Source of the DNA: VMGX01 sp041658885
GTDB lineage: Bacteria; Patescibacteriota; Minisyncoccia; Phycocordibacterales; 21-14-all-36-13
Reading direction: 5' to 3'
DNA: 52,875 nt
NCBI GenBank assembly: GCA_041658885.1
Contig: JBAZZJ010000004.1
Location: forward strand, 1 to 52,875
A model generated the notes under the pieces. The model was not told the DNA's origin and ran no database searches. It saw only the letters and a program-made list of their open reading frames with translations. Positions 1 through 6,813 of this stretch are shown here, piece after piece (position 1 is the first letter of the stretch; each line of letters begins with the position of its first letter). A program made the position numbers and the translations under genes.

Positions 1-26
1 GCGTCACACCAACCCAATTAGCTGGT

Positions 27-46
27 GATAACCAATTTCGGTTATC
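27..46. repeat. Small perfect hairpin
   Basis: GATAACC and GGTTATC form a 7-bp stem around a 6-nt loop. It is the first of several hairpins in the non-coding stretch 1-415, where I see no convincing gene. Confidence 0.5.
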
Positions 47-71
47 TGAATCTCTCTGTATTAACCTTTCT

Positions 72-129
72 GGGAGAACGCTGGAGAGGTCGGTTAGTTT
101 TAATGTTGTGGCCTCTCCAATGTTCTCCC
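72..129. repeat. Long imperfect inverted repeat in non-coding DNA
   Basis: Arms 72-89 and 112-129 are 18 nt each and pair except for a 2-nt internal mismatch (GGGAGAAC and TGGAGAGG against CCTCTCCA and GTTCTCCC). The loop is 22 nt. It could be the end of a mobile element or a transcript-terminating structure. It lacks a T-run, so an element end is more likely. The sequence from 130 to 220 shows nothing else recognisable. Confidence 0.55.
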
Positions 130-221
130 AAAAATCTATTTCAATATTCTACCTATATGATAGCACAATTATATACCGCTTGTCAAGTAGTTTCTGGATT
201 TAAATTTATTTAATTATGAAA

Positions 222-287
222 TACGGCTTAATAGAGCCGTAGTTTATATCTTTTCACTTGGGGGCTTAGCCTCCCAGTGAAAAGATA
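222..287. repeat. Two adjacent palindromes, one of the TTTTCACT family
   Basis: TACGGCT/AGCCGTA (222-241) is a short hairpin. It is followed by a palindrome at about 247-287 whose arms read ATATCTTTTCACT and AGTGAAAAGATAT around a G/C-rich centre. The TTTTCACT arm recurs in the palindromes at 4867-4897 and 40961-40993, so this is probably a member of a dispersed palindrome family. Confidence 0.6.
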
Positions 288-330
288 TCGTCTCAATAAC
301 TTAATTGCAGATAAAATAGGATTGATTTAG

Positions 331-351
331 TGATACACTTATGATACACTT
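331..351. promoter_or_regulatory. Direct repeat upstream of toxin-antitoxin pair, possible operator
   Basis: TGATACACTT occurs twice, at 331-340 and 342-351, separated by one base, about 65 nt before the antitoxin start. Ribbon-helix-helix antitoxins usually bind repeated operators in their own promoter, so this is a candidate autoregulatory site. The role is inferred from position and repetition only. Confidence 0.35.
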
Positions 352-415
352 TTGTTTAATATAAAACTATTACTTGAACACTGAATGTCCAAGTGATTAT
401 AAATAAAAAAATAAC

Positions 416-637
416 ATGACTACAACAAAAAAAAGAGTAAATATTAGTATTTCTAAAGATGCTGATAAAATCTTATCAACTTTAGCAAAAAGAGACCAAG
501 TGCCACAAGCAACAAAAATTGCGCATTTGGTACAAATTGCGATAGAATCAGAAGAAGATCAAATTTTAGATGAAATTGTTAGCGAAAGAGACAAGAAAAA
601 TTCAAAATTTTTATCTCATAAACAGGCGTGGATATAA
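416..637 (+). CDS. Ribbon-helix-helix type antitoxin
   Basis: This 73-aa protein has the profile of a RHH antitoxin: a short N-terminal beta segment (KRVNISISKDADKIL) followed by two helices and an acidic tail that would bind the toxin. Its stop overlaps the start of the RelE/ParE-like gene by 10 nt, the usual coupled antitoxin-toxin order. It should neutralise the toxin by direct binding and repress the shared promoter. The direct repeat at 331-351 is a possible operator. No clear Shine-Dalgarno precedes the ATG. The family call rests on pattern and context, so a related DUF6290-like antitoxin is possible. Confidence 0.7.
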   Translation: MTTTKKRVNISISKDADKILSTLAKRDQVPQATKIAHLVQIAIESEEDQILDEIVSERDKKNSKFLSHKQAWI

Positions 638-909
638 AATATAAAATTGAATATCACCAACTCGTTGCAAGAGAAGACATCCCGTCTCTGTCAGAAGAAT
701 GGAAAATTAGAATTAAAGAATCTATTGAAAACAAACTCACAACTTACCCCGAAATTTATGGGAAGCCCTTGCGTTATTCATTAAAGGGTTATAGAAAATT
801 AAGAGTTGGTGATTATCGTGTTGTTTTTAAGGTTCAGAAAAATATAGTAAAAATATTAGCAATAAAACATAGAGAAAATATTTATAAAACACAGCGAAAA
901 GAATTTTAA
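628..909 (+). CDS. RelE/ParE-superfamily toxin
   Basis: This 93-aa protein starts at GTG inside the last codons of the antitoxin gene. It has the RelE signature: an N-terminal beta strand (YKIEYHQLV), two helices, then a C-terminal sheet with GKPLRYSLKGYRKLRVGDYRVVF and a final KHRENIY. Basic and aromatic residues there are typical of ribosome-dependent mRNA interferases. RelE-type toxins cut mRNA on the ribosome, while ParE relatives target gyrase; sequence alone does not settle which applies. The translational overlap supports a co-regulated toxin-antitoxin unit. Confidence 0.82.
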   Translation: MDIKYKIEYHQLVAREDIPSLSEEWKIRIKESIENKLTTYPEIYGKPLRYSLKGYRKLRVGDYRVVFKVQKNIVKILAIKHRENIYKTQRKEF

Positions 910-959
910 TTTTGATATACATTTTACATTTGAAACATTTTAGAATAAAATGTTTTATT

Positions 960-2531
960 ATGTCTTTCTCAAAAGTTTACTCCGCACAAACATCACTACT
1001 CAAGGCACACTTGATTGATATTGAAGTTGACCTTATTAAAGGTCTTCATTCTTTTTCAGTCGTCGGACTTCCAGACAAAGCAGTTGAAGAATCTCGTGAC
1101 AGAGTTTCCGCTGCAATAAAAAATTCTGGTTTTCCATCTCCAAAAAAGAAGAATCAAAAAGTTGTAATCGCACTCGCACCGGCTCAACTTAAAAAAGAAG
1201 GACCTATTTTTGATTTAGGAATTGCTCTCGCGTATCTTCTTGCCGTGAAATTAATAAATTTTGATACTGAAAAGAAAATGTTTCTTGGCGAATTATCTTT
1301 AAATGGTGATTTAAGAAAAATAAGTGGAGTACTTCCGCTTGTTTTAAAAGCAAAAGAGCTCAAATTCGAAGAAATTTTTGTTCCAAAAGAAAATGCGAGC
1401 GAGGCAGGACTCATTGATGGGATAAAAATATTTGGAGCAAGCTCTCTCAAAGAAGTTATTGATCACTTGAACAAAGAAATAAAAACAGAAATTACTCCAC
1501 AAACAAAAACAGAAATTTTTTATAAAGAACCTGATGCGCTTTTAGATTTTTCAGATATAAAGGGACAAGAAACAGCAAAAAGGGGGTTGGAGATTGCCGC
1601 TTCGGGTGGTCACAACATTGCAATGTACGGCCCACCGGGAACTGGAAAAACTATGTTGGCTAAGGCCTTTTGTAATATTTTGCCTCGTTTAGATTTTGAT
1701 GAAATTTTAGAGGTAACGAGTATTCATTCTGTTGCTGGAACTTTATCTGAAAATTTAATAACGAACCCACCTTTTCGTTCTCCTCACCATACTTCGTCCT
1801 ACGTTTCTATGGTTGGTGGCGGAACATTTCCAAGACCGGGAGAGATTACTCTCGCACACAAAGGAGTTTTATTTATGGATGAGTTCCCAGAATTTGATCG
1901 TAGAGTTGTTGAAGCAATGAGACAGCCTCTTGAAGACAGGGTAATAAATATTTCTCGTTCACGTGGGTCTGCTATGTTTCCTGCAAATTTTATTCTCGTT
2001 GCCGCGATGAATCCATGCAGGTGTGGAAATTTTGGAACTGAAAAAGAGTGCGTCTGCTCTCCACTTGAACTTGATAGATATAGAAAAAGAATTTCAGGAC
2101 CAATTATTGATAGGATTGATATGTGGGTGGAGGTTTCAAAGATTGATTACGAAAAATTAGCAATGCGCGGAAGCGGAGGGGAGTCAAAAAAAATTCGTTC
2201 ACGAGTTGAAACGGCAAGAAAAATTCAAAAAGAAAGATTTGAGAAGATTTACCCCGTAGCTCAGCCAACGGCTGATGGTACTGGGGTGGCGGTGCAAGGA
2301 GTAAAAATAAATTCCGACATGTCCGCAAAAGACATCACAAATTTAATTGATTTGGATTCACAAACTCGCACGGCATTAAATAATTCTGCTGAAAAATTAG
2401 GAATGTCTGCTCGTTCATATCATCGTGTTATAAAACTTGCTCGCACAATTGCAGATTTGAATGGTGATGAAAAAATAAAAACGCCTCACATTATGGAGGC
2501 GTTGCAGTATAGACCAAAAACGAATTATTAA
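960..2531 (+). CDS. comM: ComM/YifB family AAA+ ATPase (Mg-chelatase-like)
   Basis: This 523-aa protein matches the ComM (YifB) architecture. The N-terminal ChlI-like domain begins MSFSKVYSAQTSLLKAHLID. Then come the AAA+ core with Walker A GPPGTGKT, the Walker B-type FMDEFPEF and a cysteine cluster (NPCRCGNFG...CVCSP), and a C-terminal ARSYHRVIKLARTIADL segment. ComM is a hexameric branch-migration helicase that helps integrate incoming single-stranded DNA during natural transformation. I chose the ATG at 960 because homologues begin at this motif. The in-frame ATG at 912 would add 16 residues unlike the family. It faces the M23 gene and shares the terminator at 2667-2690. Confidence 0.93.
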   Translation: MSFSKVYSAQTSLLKAHLIDIEVDLIKGLHSFSVVGLPDKAVEESRDRVSAAIKNSGFPSPKKKNQKVVIALAPAQLKKEGPIFDLGIALAYLLAVKLINFDTEKKMFLGELSLNGDLRKISGVLPLVLKAKELKFEEIFVPKENASEAGLIDGIKIFGASSLKEVIDHLNKEIKTEITPQTKTEIFYKEPDALLDFSDIKGQETAKRGLEIAASGGHNIAMYGPPGTGKTMLAKAFCNILPRLDFDEILEVTSIHSVAGTLSENLITNPPFRSPHHTSSYVSMVGGGTFPRPGEITLAHKGVLFMDEFPEFDRRVVEAMRQPLEDRVINISRSRGSAMFPANFILVAAMNPCRCGNFGTEKECVCSPLELDRYRKRISGPIIDRIDMWVEVSKIDYEKLAMRGSGGESKKIRSRVETARKIQKERFEKIYPVAQPTADGTGVAVQGVKINSDMSAKDITNLIDLDSQTRTALNNSAEKLGMSARSYHRVIKLARTIADLNGDEKIKTPHIMEALQYRPKTNY

Positions 2532-2666
2532 AATTTTTAATTTTAATAATTCGTTAATTTCAAATTTCTAATTACTAATTTCTAATGAAATTTAAAAATC
2601 GGTTTCTTATAGAAAACAAAAAAACGGCTTTATCTTGCCGATTAAAAATAAAAAATATTGTGGATT

Positions 2667-2690
2667 AAAAACCTCCCCCGGAGGTTTTTA
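2667..2690. terminator. Bidirectional terminator between comM and the M23 gene
   Basis: AAAACCTCC and GGAGGTTTTT form a GC stem flanked by A and T runs, so it can work on both strands. It lies between two convergent genes. The 130 nt before it contain low-complexity inverted words (ATTACTAATTTCTAATGAAATT) that recur in other gaps of the window. Confidence 0.75.
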
Positions 2691-2691
2691 A

Positions 2692-3684
2692 TTAAAACGG
2701 ATTTGTCGCGCCACGAACTTCAAAGTGTAAGTGTGAACCGGTTGATCTTCCTGTTGAACCAACATACCCGATCACCTGCCCTTGAACAACCCATTGTCCG
2801 ACAGAAACAACGTTACTACTATTGTGTGAGTATAAAGTTTGAGTTCCGTTATTGTGTCTTATTACAATATAATTTCCATATCCGCCATTCCATCCATAAT
2901 TTTTAACTACAACAACCTCTCCGCCGGCAGAAGCTACAATCGGGGTATTCGGTGCGGAAGCTAAATCAACTCCATTATAACCATGAATCCCCTGTGTTTT
3001 TATTGACCCGGGAACTGGATTTATATAATAACCTTTATAAACAGGCCCACCCGAATATTTAACAACCGAGCTCGTTGTGGTGCGTATTTGCTGTATTTCT
3101 CCATCCGGAATAAAAATTATATCGCCGATTGCAAGAGCAGAATTTTCGCTAACATCGTTGTATCTCATTACCTCTTCAAGATTTCCATTATACTTTTTAA
3201 CAACGCTTTTTAGAGTATCTCCATTTTTTATTTCGTGTTTTATTCCTGACATCGGCAAAATTACAAGCGTATCCCCAGGAGAAATCGCAGATCCTTTACT
3301 TATTTCGTTTGCCCAAATTATTGTGTTAATAGAAACACCAAACATATTTGCTATTTGAGAAAGGGTGTCTCCCTTTCTAACAACATAAATACTTATTTGG
3401 TCTGATGTACTCCCCCCGATTTCTTCTTGCACTGCTCCTGATGGCCCAGCTTCGGACAAAAGTGCAACACCATTAACAATGGTTATGTCCCCGCCTCCTT
3501 TTGCTGGGTTTGGGTCGTTATTGAGAGCCGCGTGAAGGAGAGCCATGTTCTGAAGATTGCCTCTTTCTATAATTTCAGCTGTTTGTGATGTCTTTTGTTC
3601 GCTTAAAAGCCCATAAATAAAGGATATCATGCCTGCATTAGCCGTTAGGGGCAAATAAACAAATATGGCTGTTATTAAAAGCAA
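2692..3684 (-). CDS. LysM-repeat M23 family peptidase
   Basis: The protein carries two LysM repeats (YVVRKGDTLSQIANMFGVS and HEIKNGDTLKSVVKKYNGN), which bind peptidoglycan. A C-terminal M23 (LytM) domain follows, with the zinc-site motifs HGYNGVDLA and HLHFEV. It is likely an exported or membrane-anchored endopeptidase for cell-wall remodelling; a hydrophobic segment ending ANA precedes the mature part. The start is uncertain. 3684 is a TTG, and the open frame runs upstream to about 3858 with no ATG, GTG or TTG. That upstream stretch encodes a basic tail and a better membrane anchor, so translation may begin at a rare ATT or ATA codon. Confidence 0.85.
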   Translation of the reverse strand: MLLITAIFVYLPLTANAGMISFIYGLLSEQKTSQTAEIIERGNLQNMALLHAALNNDPNPAKGGGDITIVNGVALLSEAGPSGAVQEEIGGSTSDQISIYVVRKGDTLSQIANMFGVSINTIIWANEISKGSAISPGDTLVILPMSGIKHEIKNGDTLKSVVKKYNGNLEEVMRYNDVSENSALAIGDIIFIPDGEIQQIRTTTSSVVKYSGGPVYKGYYINPVPGSIKTQGIHGYNGVDLASAPNTPIVASAGGEVVVVKNYGWNGGYGNYIVIRHNNGTQTLYSHNSSNVVSVGQWVVQGQVIGYVGSTGRSTGSHLHFEVRGATNPF

Positions 3685-4050
3685 AAGAGACTTTCCAAAG
3701 AAAAGCCTAAAAAATATAGTGTTTTGGCCCTGATTCCACTTTTTTAAACCTTCCGAATTGGAATCCGGGATTTGTTTTTTGAGTAAAATAAGCCTATTTT
3801 TAACGTATAATCGAACTTTCTTTCGGTATAACGGCTCAACAAAGCCATTTCCAATCTTTTACATTCCGCTAACTATCAAACACAAGATAGACTATATGCC
3901 TTTGGGTTCAAAAAGTCAATCTAGAAAAGGTTGGGGTGTGGATAGTAAAATAACTCAAAACTCAAAACTAAAATCTCAAAACCACAGCTCAAAACCAAAA
4001 ACGGATTGTCTTGGTTTTATGATTTTCTGGTTTTGTGATTTAATAATGTT

Positions 4051-4848
4051 ATGAAAGCAAAGAAGAGTCTTGGGCAAAACTTTTTAACTTCTGGCTCCGT
4101 GAGAACGGCTATTCGTGATGCATCTGATGTAAACGCAGATGATATCATCCTAGAAATTGGACCGGGAAAAGGTTTTTTAACAGAGGTCTTGATAATTTTT
4201 GCTGGGAAGGTCGTTGCTGTTGAAAAAGACAGGGAACTAATTCCTTACCTTAAAGAAAAATTTAGAGATGCAATTGATGCTAATAGACTTGAGATACTCG
4301 GGGAAGACATTTTAGATTTTGAGCCTGAAATACTATCTTTTTACAAAGATTTCGATTATAAAGTTGTCGCAAATATACCTTATTACATAACGGGGCCTAT
4401 ATTAAAAAAATTTTTAACAACTAAATATCAGCCACAACTGATGGTTTTAATGGTACAAAAAGAAGTTGCCCAAAGAATTGTGGCGAGAGATAAAAAAGAA
4501 AGTATTTTATCTATCTCCGTAAAAGCATATGGGAAGCCTAAAATAGTAAAAAATGTCTCAAAAAAATATTTTAAACCTCAACCCAAAGTAGATTCGTCTG
4601 TTTTGCTTATTGATAATATTTCGAGAAACTTTTTTAAAAAGGTGGATGAGAAAAAATTCTTTAATCTTGTAAAAACAGGGTTCGCACACAAAAGAAAAAT
4701 TTTAATAAAAAATTTATCCACGAGTGGTTTGTCAGATAGAAAAAATTTAGATCTTGTTTTCAAAAAAATTGGAATTTCAGAGAACATTAGAGCAGAAAAT
4801 TTAACTTTGAATGATTGGAAAAACATATATGTAGAATTGTTTACATGA
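4051..4848 (+). CDS. rsmA: 16S rRNA dimethyladenosine transferase RsmA (KsgA)
   Basis: This 265-aa SAM-dependent methyltransferase dimethylates the two adjacent adenines in helix 45 of 16S rRNA during 30S maturation. It begins with the family motif KKSLGQNFL. The SAM-binding EIGPGKG (residues 35-41) and the catalytic NIPYYIT (108-114) are intact, and the C-terminal helical domain is present. Length is normal. There is no Shine-Dalgarno. The 200 nt upstream contain low-complexity words (CTCAAAACTAAAATCTC) in two orientations. The RAYT transposase and its first palindrome lie directly downstream. Confidence 0.95.
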   Translation: MKAKKSLGQNFLTSGSVRTAIRDASDVNADDIILEIGPGKGFLTEVLIIFAGKVVAVEKDRELIPYLKEKFRDAIDANRLEILGEDILDFEPEILSFYKDFDYKVVANIPYYITGPILKKFLTTKYQPQLMVLMVQKEVAQRIVARDKKESILSISVKAYGKPKIVKNVSKKYFKPQPKVDSSVLLIDNISRNFFKKVDEKKFFNLVKTGFAHKRKILIKNLSTSGLSDRKNLDLVFKKIGISENIRAENLTLNDWKNIYVELFT

Positions 4849-4870
4849 AAATAGTAAAGCAAAGCACTTT

Positions 4871-4897
4871 TCACTTGGGTGCGGAGCACCCAAGTGA
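4871..4897. repeat. REP-like palindrome upstream of the transposase
   Basis: TCACTTGGGTGC and GCACCCAAGTGA are perfect 12-bp arms around a GGA loop. The same core (CTTGGGTGC, GGA, GCACCCAAG) occurs twice inside the adjacent transposase gene. This is the typical REP-like palindrome next to a RAYT gene. Confidence 0.85.
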
Positions 4898-4912
4898 TAT
4901 AATGTTTTTGAA

Positions 4913-5599
4913 ATGAGAAACATAGAACTAGCAAACGACGAATACTATCATGTCTTTAATCGTGGAGTTGATAAAAGAAAAATTTTTTCCGATAAATATG
5001 ATCTGCAGAGATTTTTTCAAAGTATGAAAGAATTTAACACCATTGAGCCAATAGGGAGTATATATGAAAACTCTTTTGAAAAAACCAAAAATCCCCAACT
5101 TGGGTGCGGAGCACCCAAGTTGGTGGAGTTTGTTTGTTACTGTTTAAATCCAAATCACTATCATTTTATTTTGAAGCAAGTGAAAGAAAAAGGGATTGAG
5201 AAATTTATGCATAAATTAGGTGGTGGCTATTCAAAATATTTTAATCAAAAATATAAACGAACAGGAGCTCTATTTCAGGGGAGTTTTAAGGCGGTTCATA
5301 TAGATTCAAATGAGCAACTGTTATATGTGAGCTCGTATGTAAACTTGAATTTTAAAGTTCATCAACTTGGGTGCGGAGCACCCAAGTTGATGTGGAAAGG
5401 CAGCTGGGATGAATATGTTGAAAACAATAAAGAAAACTTCTGTGAGAAAGATATTATTATAAATCAGTTTAAAAATATAAATGAATATAAAAAATATGCT
5501 TTTGAATCCTTGGATTTGATTTTAGAAAATAAAAAAAGAGAAAGGGAATATGTGGCAGAAGAAACAAAGGGAAATGTTCAGGAGTTGTTTTTAGAATAA
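4913..5599 (+). CDS. REP-associated tyrosine transposase (RAYT, Y1_Tnp)
   Basis: This 228-aa protein belongs to the IS200-like Y1 transposase superfamily (TnpA_REP). It has N-terminal YYHVFNRGVDKRKIF, the metal-binding HUH pair in NPNHYHFIL (His82, His84) and a candidate nucleophile Tyr106 or Tyr109 in GGGYSKYFNQKYKRTG. Such enzymes cut and rejoin single-stranded DNA at palindromic hairpins. Two perfect palindromes lie in frame within the gene and encode the peptide QLGCGAPKL twice, at residues 62-70 and 151-159. More palindromes flank it on both sides. The first insert sits just before the HUH motif. Whether the enzyme still works is unknown, but the frame is intact. Confidence 0.88.
   Translation: MRNIELANDEYYHVFNRGVDKRKIFSDKYDLQRFFQSMKEFNTIEPIGSIYENSFEKTKNPQLGCGAPKLVEFVCYCLNPNHYHFILKQVKEKGIEKFMHKLGGGYSKYFNQKYKRTGALFQGSFKAVHIDSNEQLLYVSSYVNLNFKVHQLGCGAPKLMWKGSWDEYVENNKENFCEKDIIINQFKNINEYKKYAFESLDLILENKKREREYVAEETKGNVQELFLE
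5095..5123. repeat. Palindrome inside the RAYT gene, copy 1
   Basis: Perfect 13-bp arms (CCAACTTGGGTGC) surround a GGA loop. It is read in frame as PQLGCGAPKLV. It matches the core of the palindrome at 4871-4897. Confidence 0.9.
5360..5392. repeat. Palindrome inside the RAYT gene, copy 2
   Basis: Perfect 15-bp arms (CATCAACTTGGGTGC) surround GGA, read in frame as HQLGCGAPKLM. The centre is identical to copy 1 while the outer bases differ. This suggests insertion followed by arm co-variation rather than duplication of a protein segment. Confidence 0.9.
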
Positions 5600-5611
5600 A
5601 AATTGTGATTT

Positions 5612-5643
5612 ACCCACTTGGAAACCGAGTTTCCAAGTTGGGT
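5612..5643. repeat. Palindrome downstream of the RAYT gene
   Basis: ACCCACTTGGAAAC pairs with GTTTCCAAGTTGGGT around CGA with a single bulge. It is a diverged relative of the CACTTGGG palindromes. It could also stop transcription of the transposase gene, although no clear T-run follows. Confidence 0.7.
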
Positions 5644-5707
5644 TTGGAGAAGGTGTGGGTGAGATTTATACAAATCCACACAAAATAGAGCGTTGACATA
5701 ATATTTC

Positions 5708-5716
5708 TGTTATAAT
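5708..5716 (+). promoter_or_regulatory. Extended -10 promoter for the secretion-like operon
   Basis: TG, one base, then TATAAT at 5711-5716 forms an extended -10 element about 47 nt before the first gene of the long operon. A TTGACA at 5693 is only 12 nt away and is probably not its -35. Confidence 0.5.
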
Positions 5717-5762
5717 TTTATTAGAAAACGTTGTTGTTTTCTAATGAGTAATTTCAAAAACT

Positions 5763-6761
5763 TTGAAATTTCTTCCTAGTAAAAAATTCATAATCTTATT
5801 TGTTATAGTACTGTTAGTAATAGCGGTTATTTTGCTTATTAAAAATTTAAATAAAGATGAAAATTTGGTTTCTAACGACCCTTCAGAAAGCCAGCAAAAT
5901 AATGTTGAGGAATTAGACACCGACAAGGACGGATTGGCTGATTGGAAAGAAGCTCTTTGGAAAACAGATGTAAAAAATCCCGACACAGACGGGGACGGAA
6001 CACTAGACGGGGAGGAAGTAAAAATTAATAGAAATCCAACCAAACCTTTCCCAAATGACCAGCTTACCGAGGAAGAAATAAAAAGTTTGAGCGGAACAGT
6101 TGGTGATTCTTCTTTACAATTTAATCAAGTTTCAAAAACAGACGAATTAATGGAAAGTTTTTTGATGCAGTATGTTTTGCAAAAAAGTTTGAACGATGGA
6201 ATTTTAGATGAATCGGCAAAGGAAGCATTAATGCAATCTGTCTTAGGAGAAACATCCTTAAAACTTCCATTCAAAACATACACAATGGCTGACATTAAAA
6301 TATCAACTTCAGATGATGCTATTTCTATAAAACAATATGGAAATGATATGGGCGCAATTGTAAAAAAATACGACCCTCAAATAAACATGCTTGAGATAGC
6401 TCCTTTGCTCAAAAAATCTGTAGAAACAAAAGATGTTGGCGGTCTAGTGGCTCTAAAAGATATAGTTGAAAAATATTCAAATATGATAAACGAATCTCTA
6501 AAAATTTCCACCCCAAAAAGCGCCGTTAACTCACATTTGGATTTTATAAATGGAGCAAGTCGTGTTGCAGAAATGTTTTTGGGTGTGTATAGGTCTACTG
6601 AAGACCCCCTTTCGGGACTTATTGCTATAGGAGATTTTCAAAATACTATTTCCAAATTAGAAAATACTAATAGTTCAATCACTTCATATTTTCAAAAAAA
6701 AGGAGTTGTCTATAAAACGGGCGAGGATGGGTACATTTTCGCAAATGGTGCGTTTCAATAG
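5763..6761 (+). CDS. Membrane-anchored protein with Ca-binding (TSP3-like) repeats
   Basis: This is a 332-aa protein with a basic N-terminus and one membrane segment (about residues 8-27). Two aspartate-rich calcium-binding loops of the thrombospondin-type-3 or dockerin kind follow (DTDKDGLADWKE and DTDGDGTLDGEE). The remaining ~240 residues, outside the membrane, match nothing I recognise. It opens the secretion-like operon, so it may be a structural or assembly factor at the cell surface. The start is TTG at 5763; no ATG lies nearby in frame and an upstream stop at 5745 bounds the gene. Similar proteins sit beside type IV secretion-like genes in Patescibacteria. Confidence 0.7.
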   Translation: MKFLPSKKFIILFVIVLLVIAVILLIKNLNKDENLVSNDPSESQQNNVEELDTDKDGLADWKEALWKTDVKNPDTDGDGTLDGEEVKINRNPTKPFPNDQLTEEEIKSLSGTVGDSSLQFNQVSKTDELMESFLMQYVLQKSLNDGILDESAKEALMQSVLGETSLKLPFKTYTMADIKISTSDDAISIKQYGNDMGAIVKKYDPQINMLEIAPLLKKSVETKDVGGLVALKDIVEKYSNMINESLKISTPKSAVNSHLDFINGASRVAEMFLGVYRSTEDPLSGLIAIGDFQNTISKLENTNSSITSYFQKKGVVYKTGEDGYIFANGAFQ

Positions 6762-6813
6762 ATTTTAATAAAATAAAATATTTTAACTTGTTAAAATATC
6801 TTATAAAGTAAAT

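Noticed and set aside
25..213. Open frame of 62 aa on the plus strand near the window start
   Set aside because: It overlaps the hairpins at 27-46 and 72-129, has no ribosome-binding site and no protein-like composition. The hairpins explain the sequence better.
3758..4054. 98-aa open frame before rsmA
   Set aside because: It overlaps the upstream coding-like part of the M23 gene and low-complexity repeat words. It shows no protein features.
5693..5716. TTGACA paired with TATAAT as a full promoter before the secretion-like operon
   Set aside because: The spacer is only 12 bp. The extended -10 alone (TGnTATAAT) is the more plausible reading.
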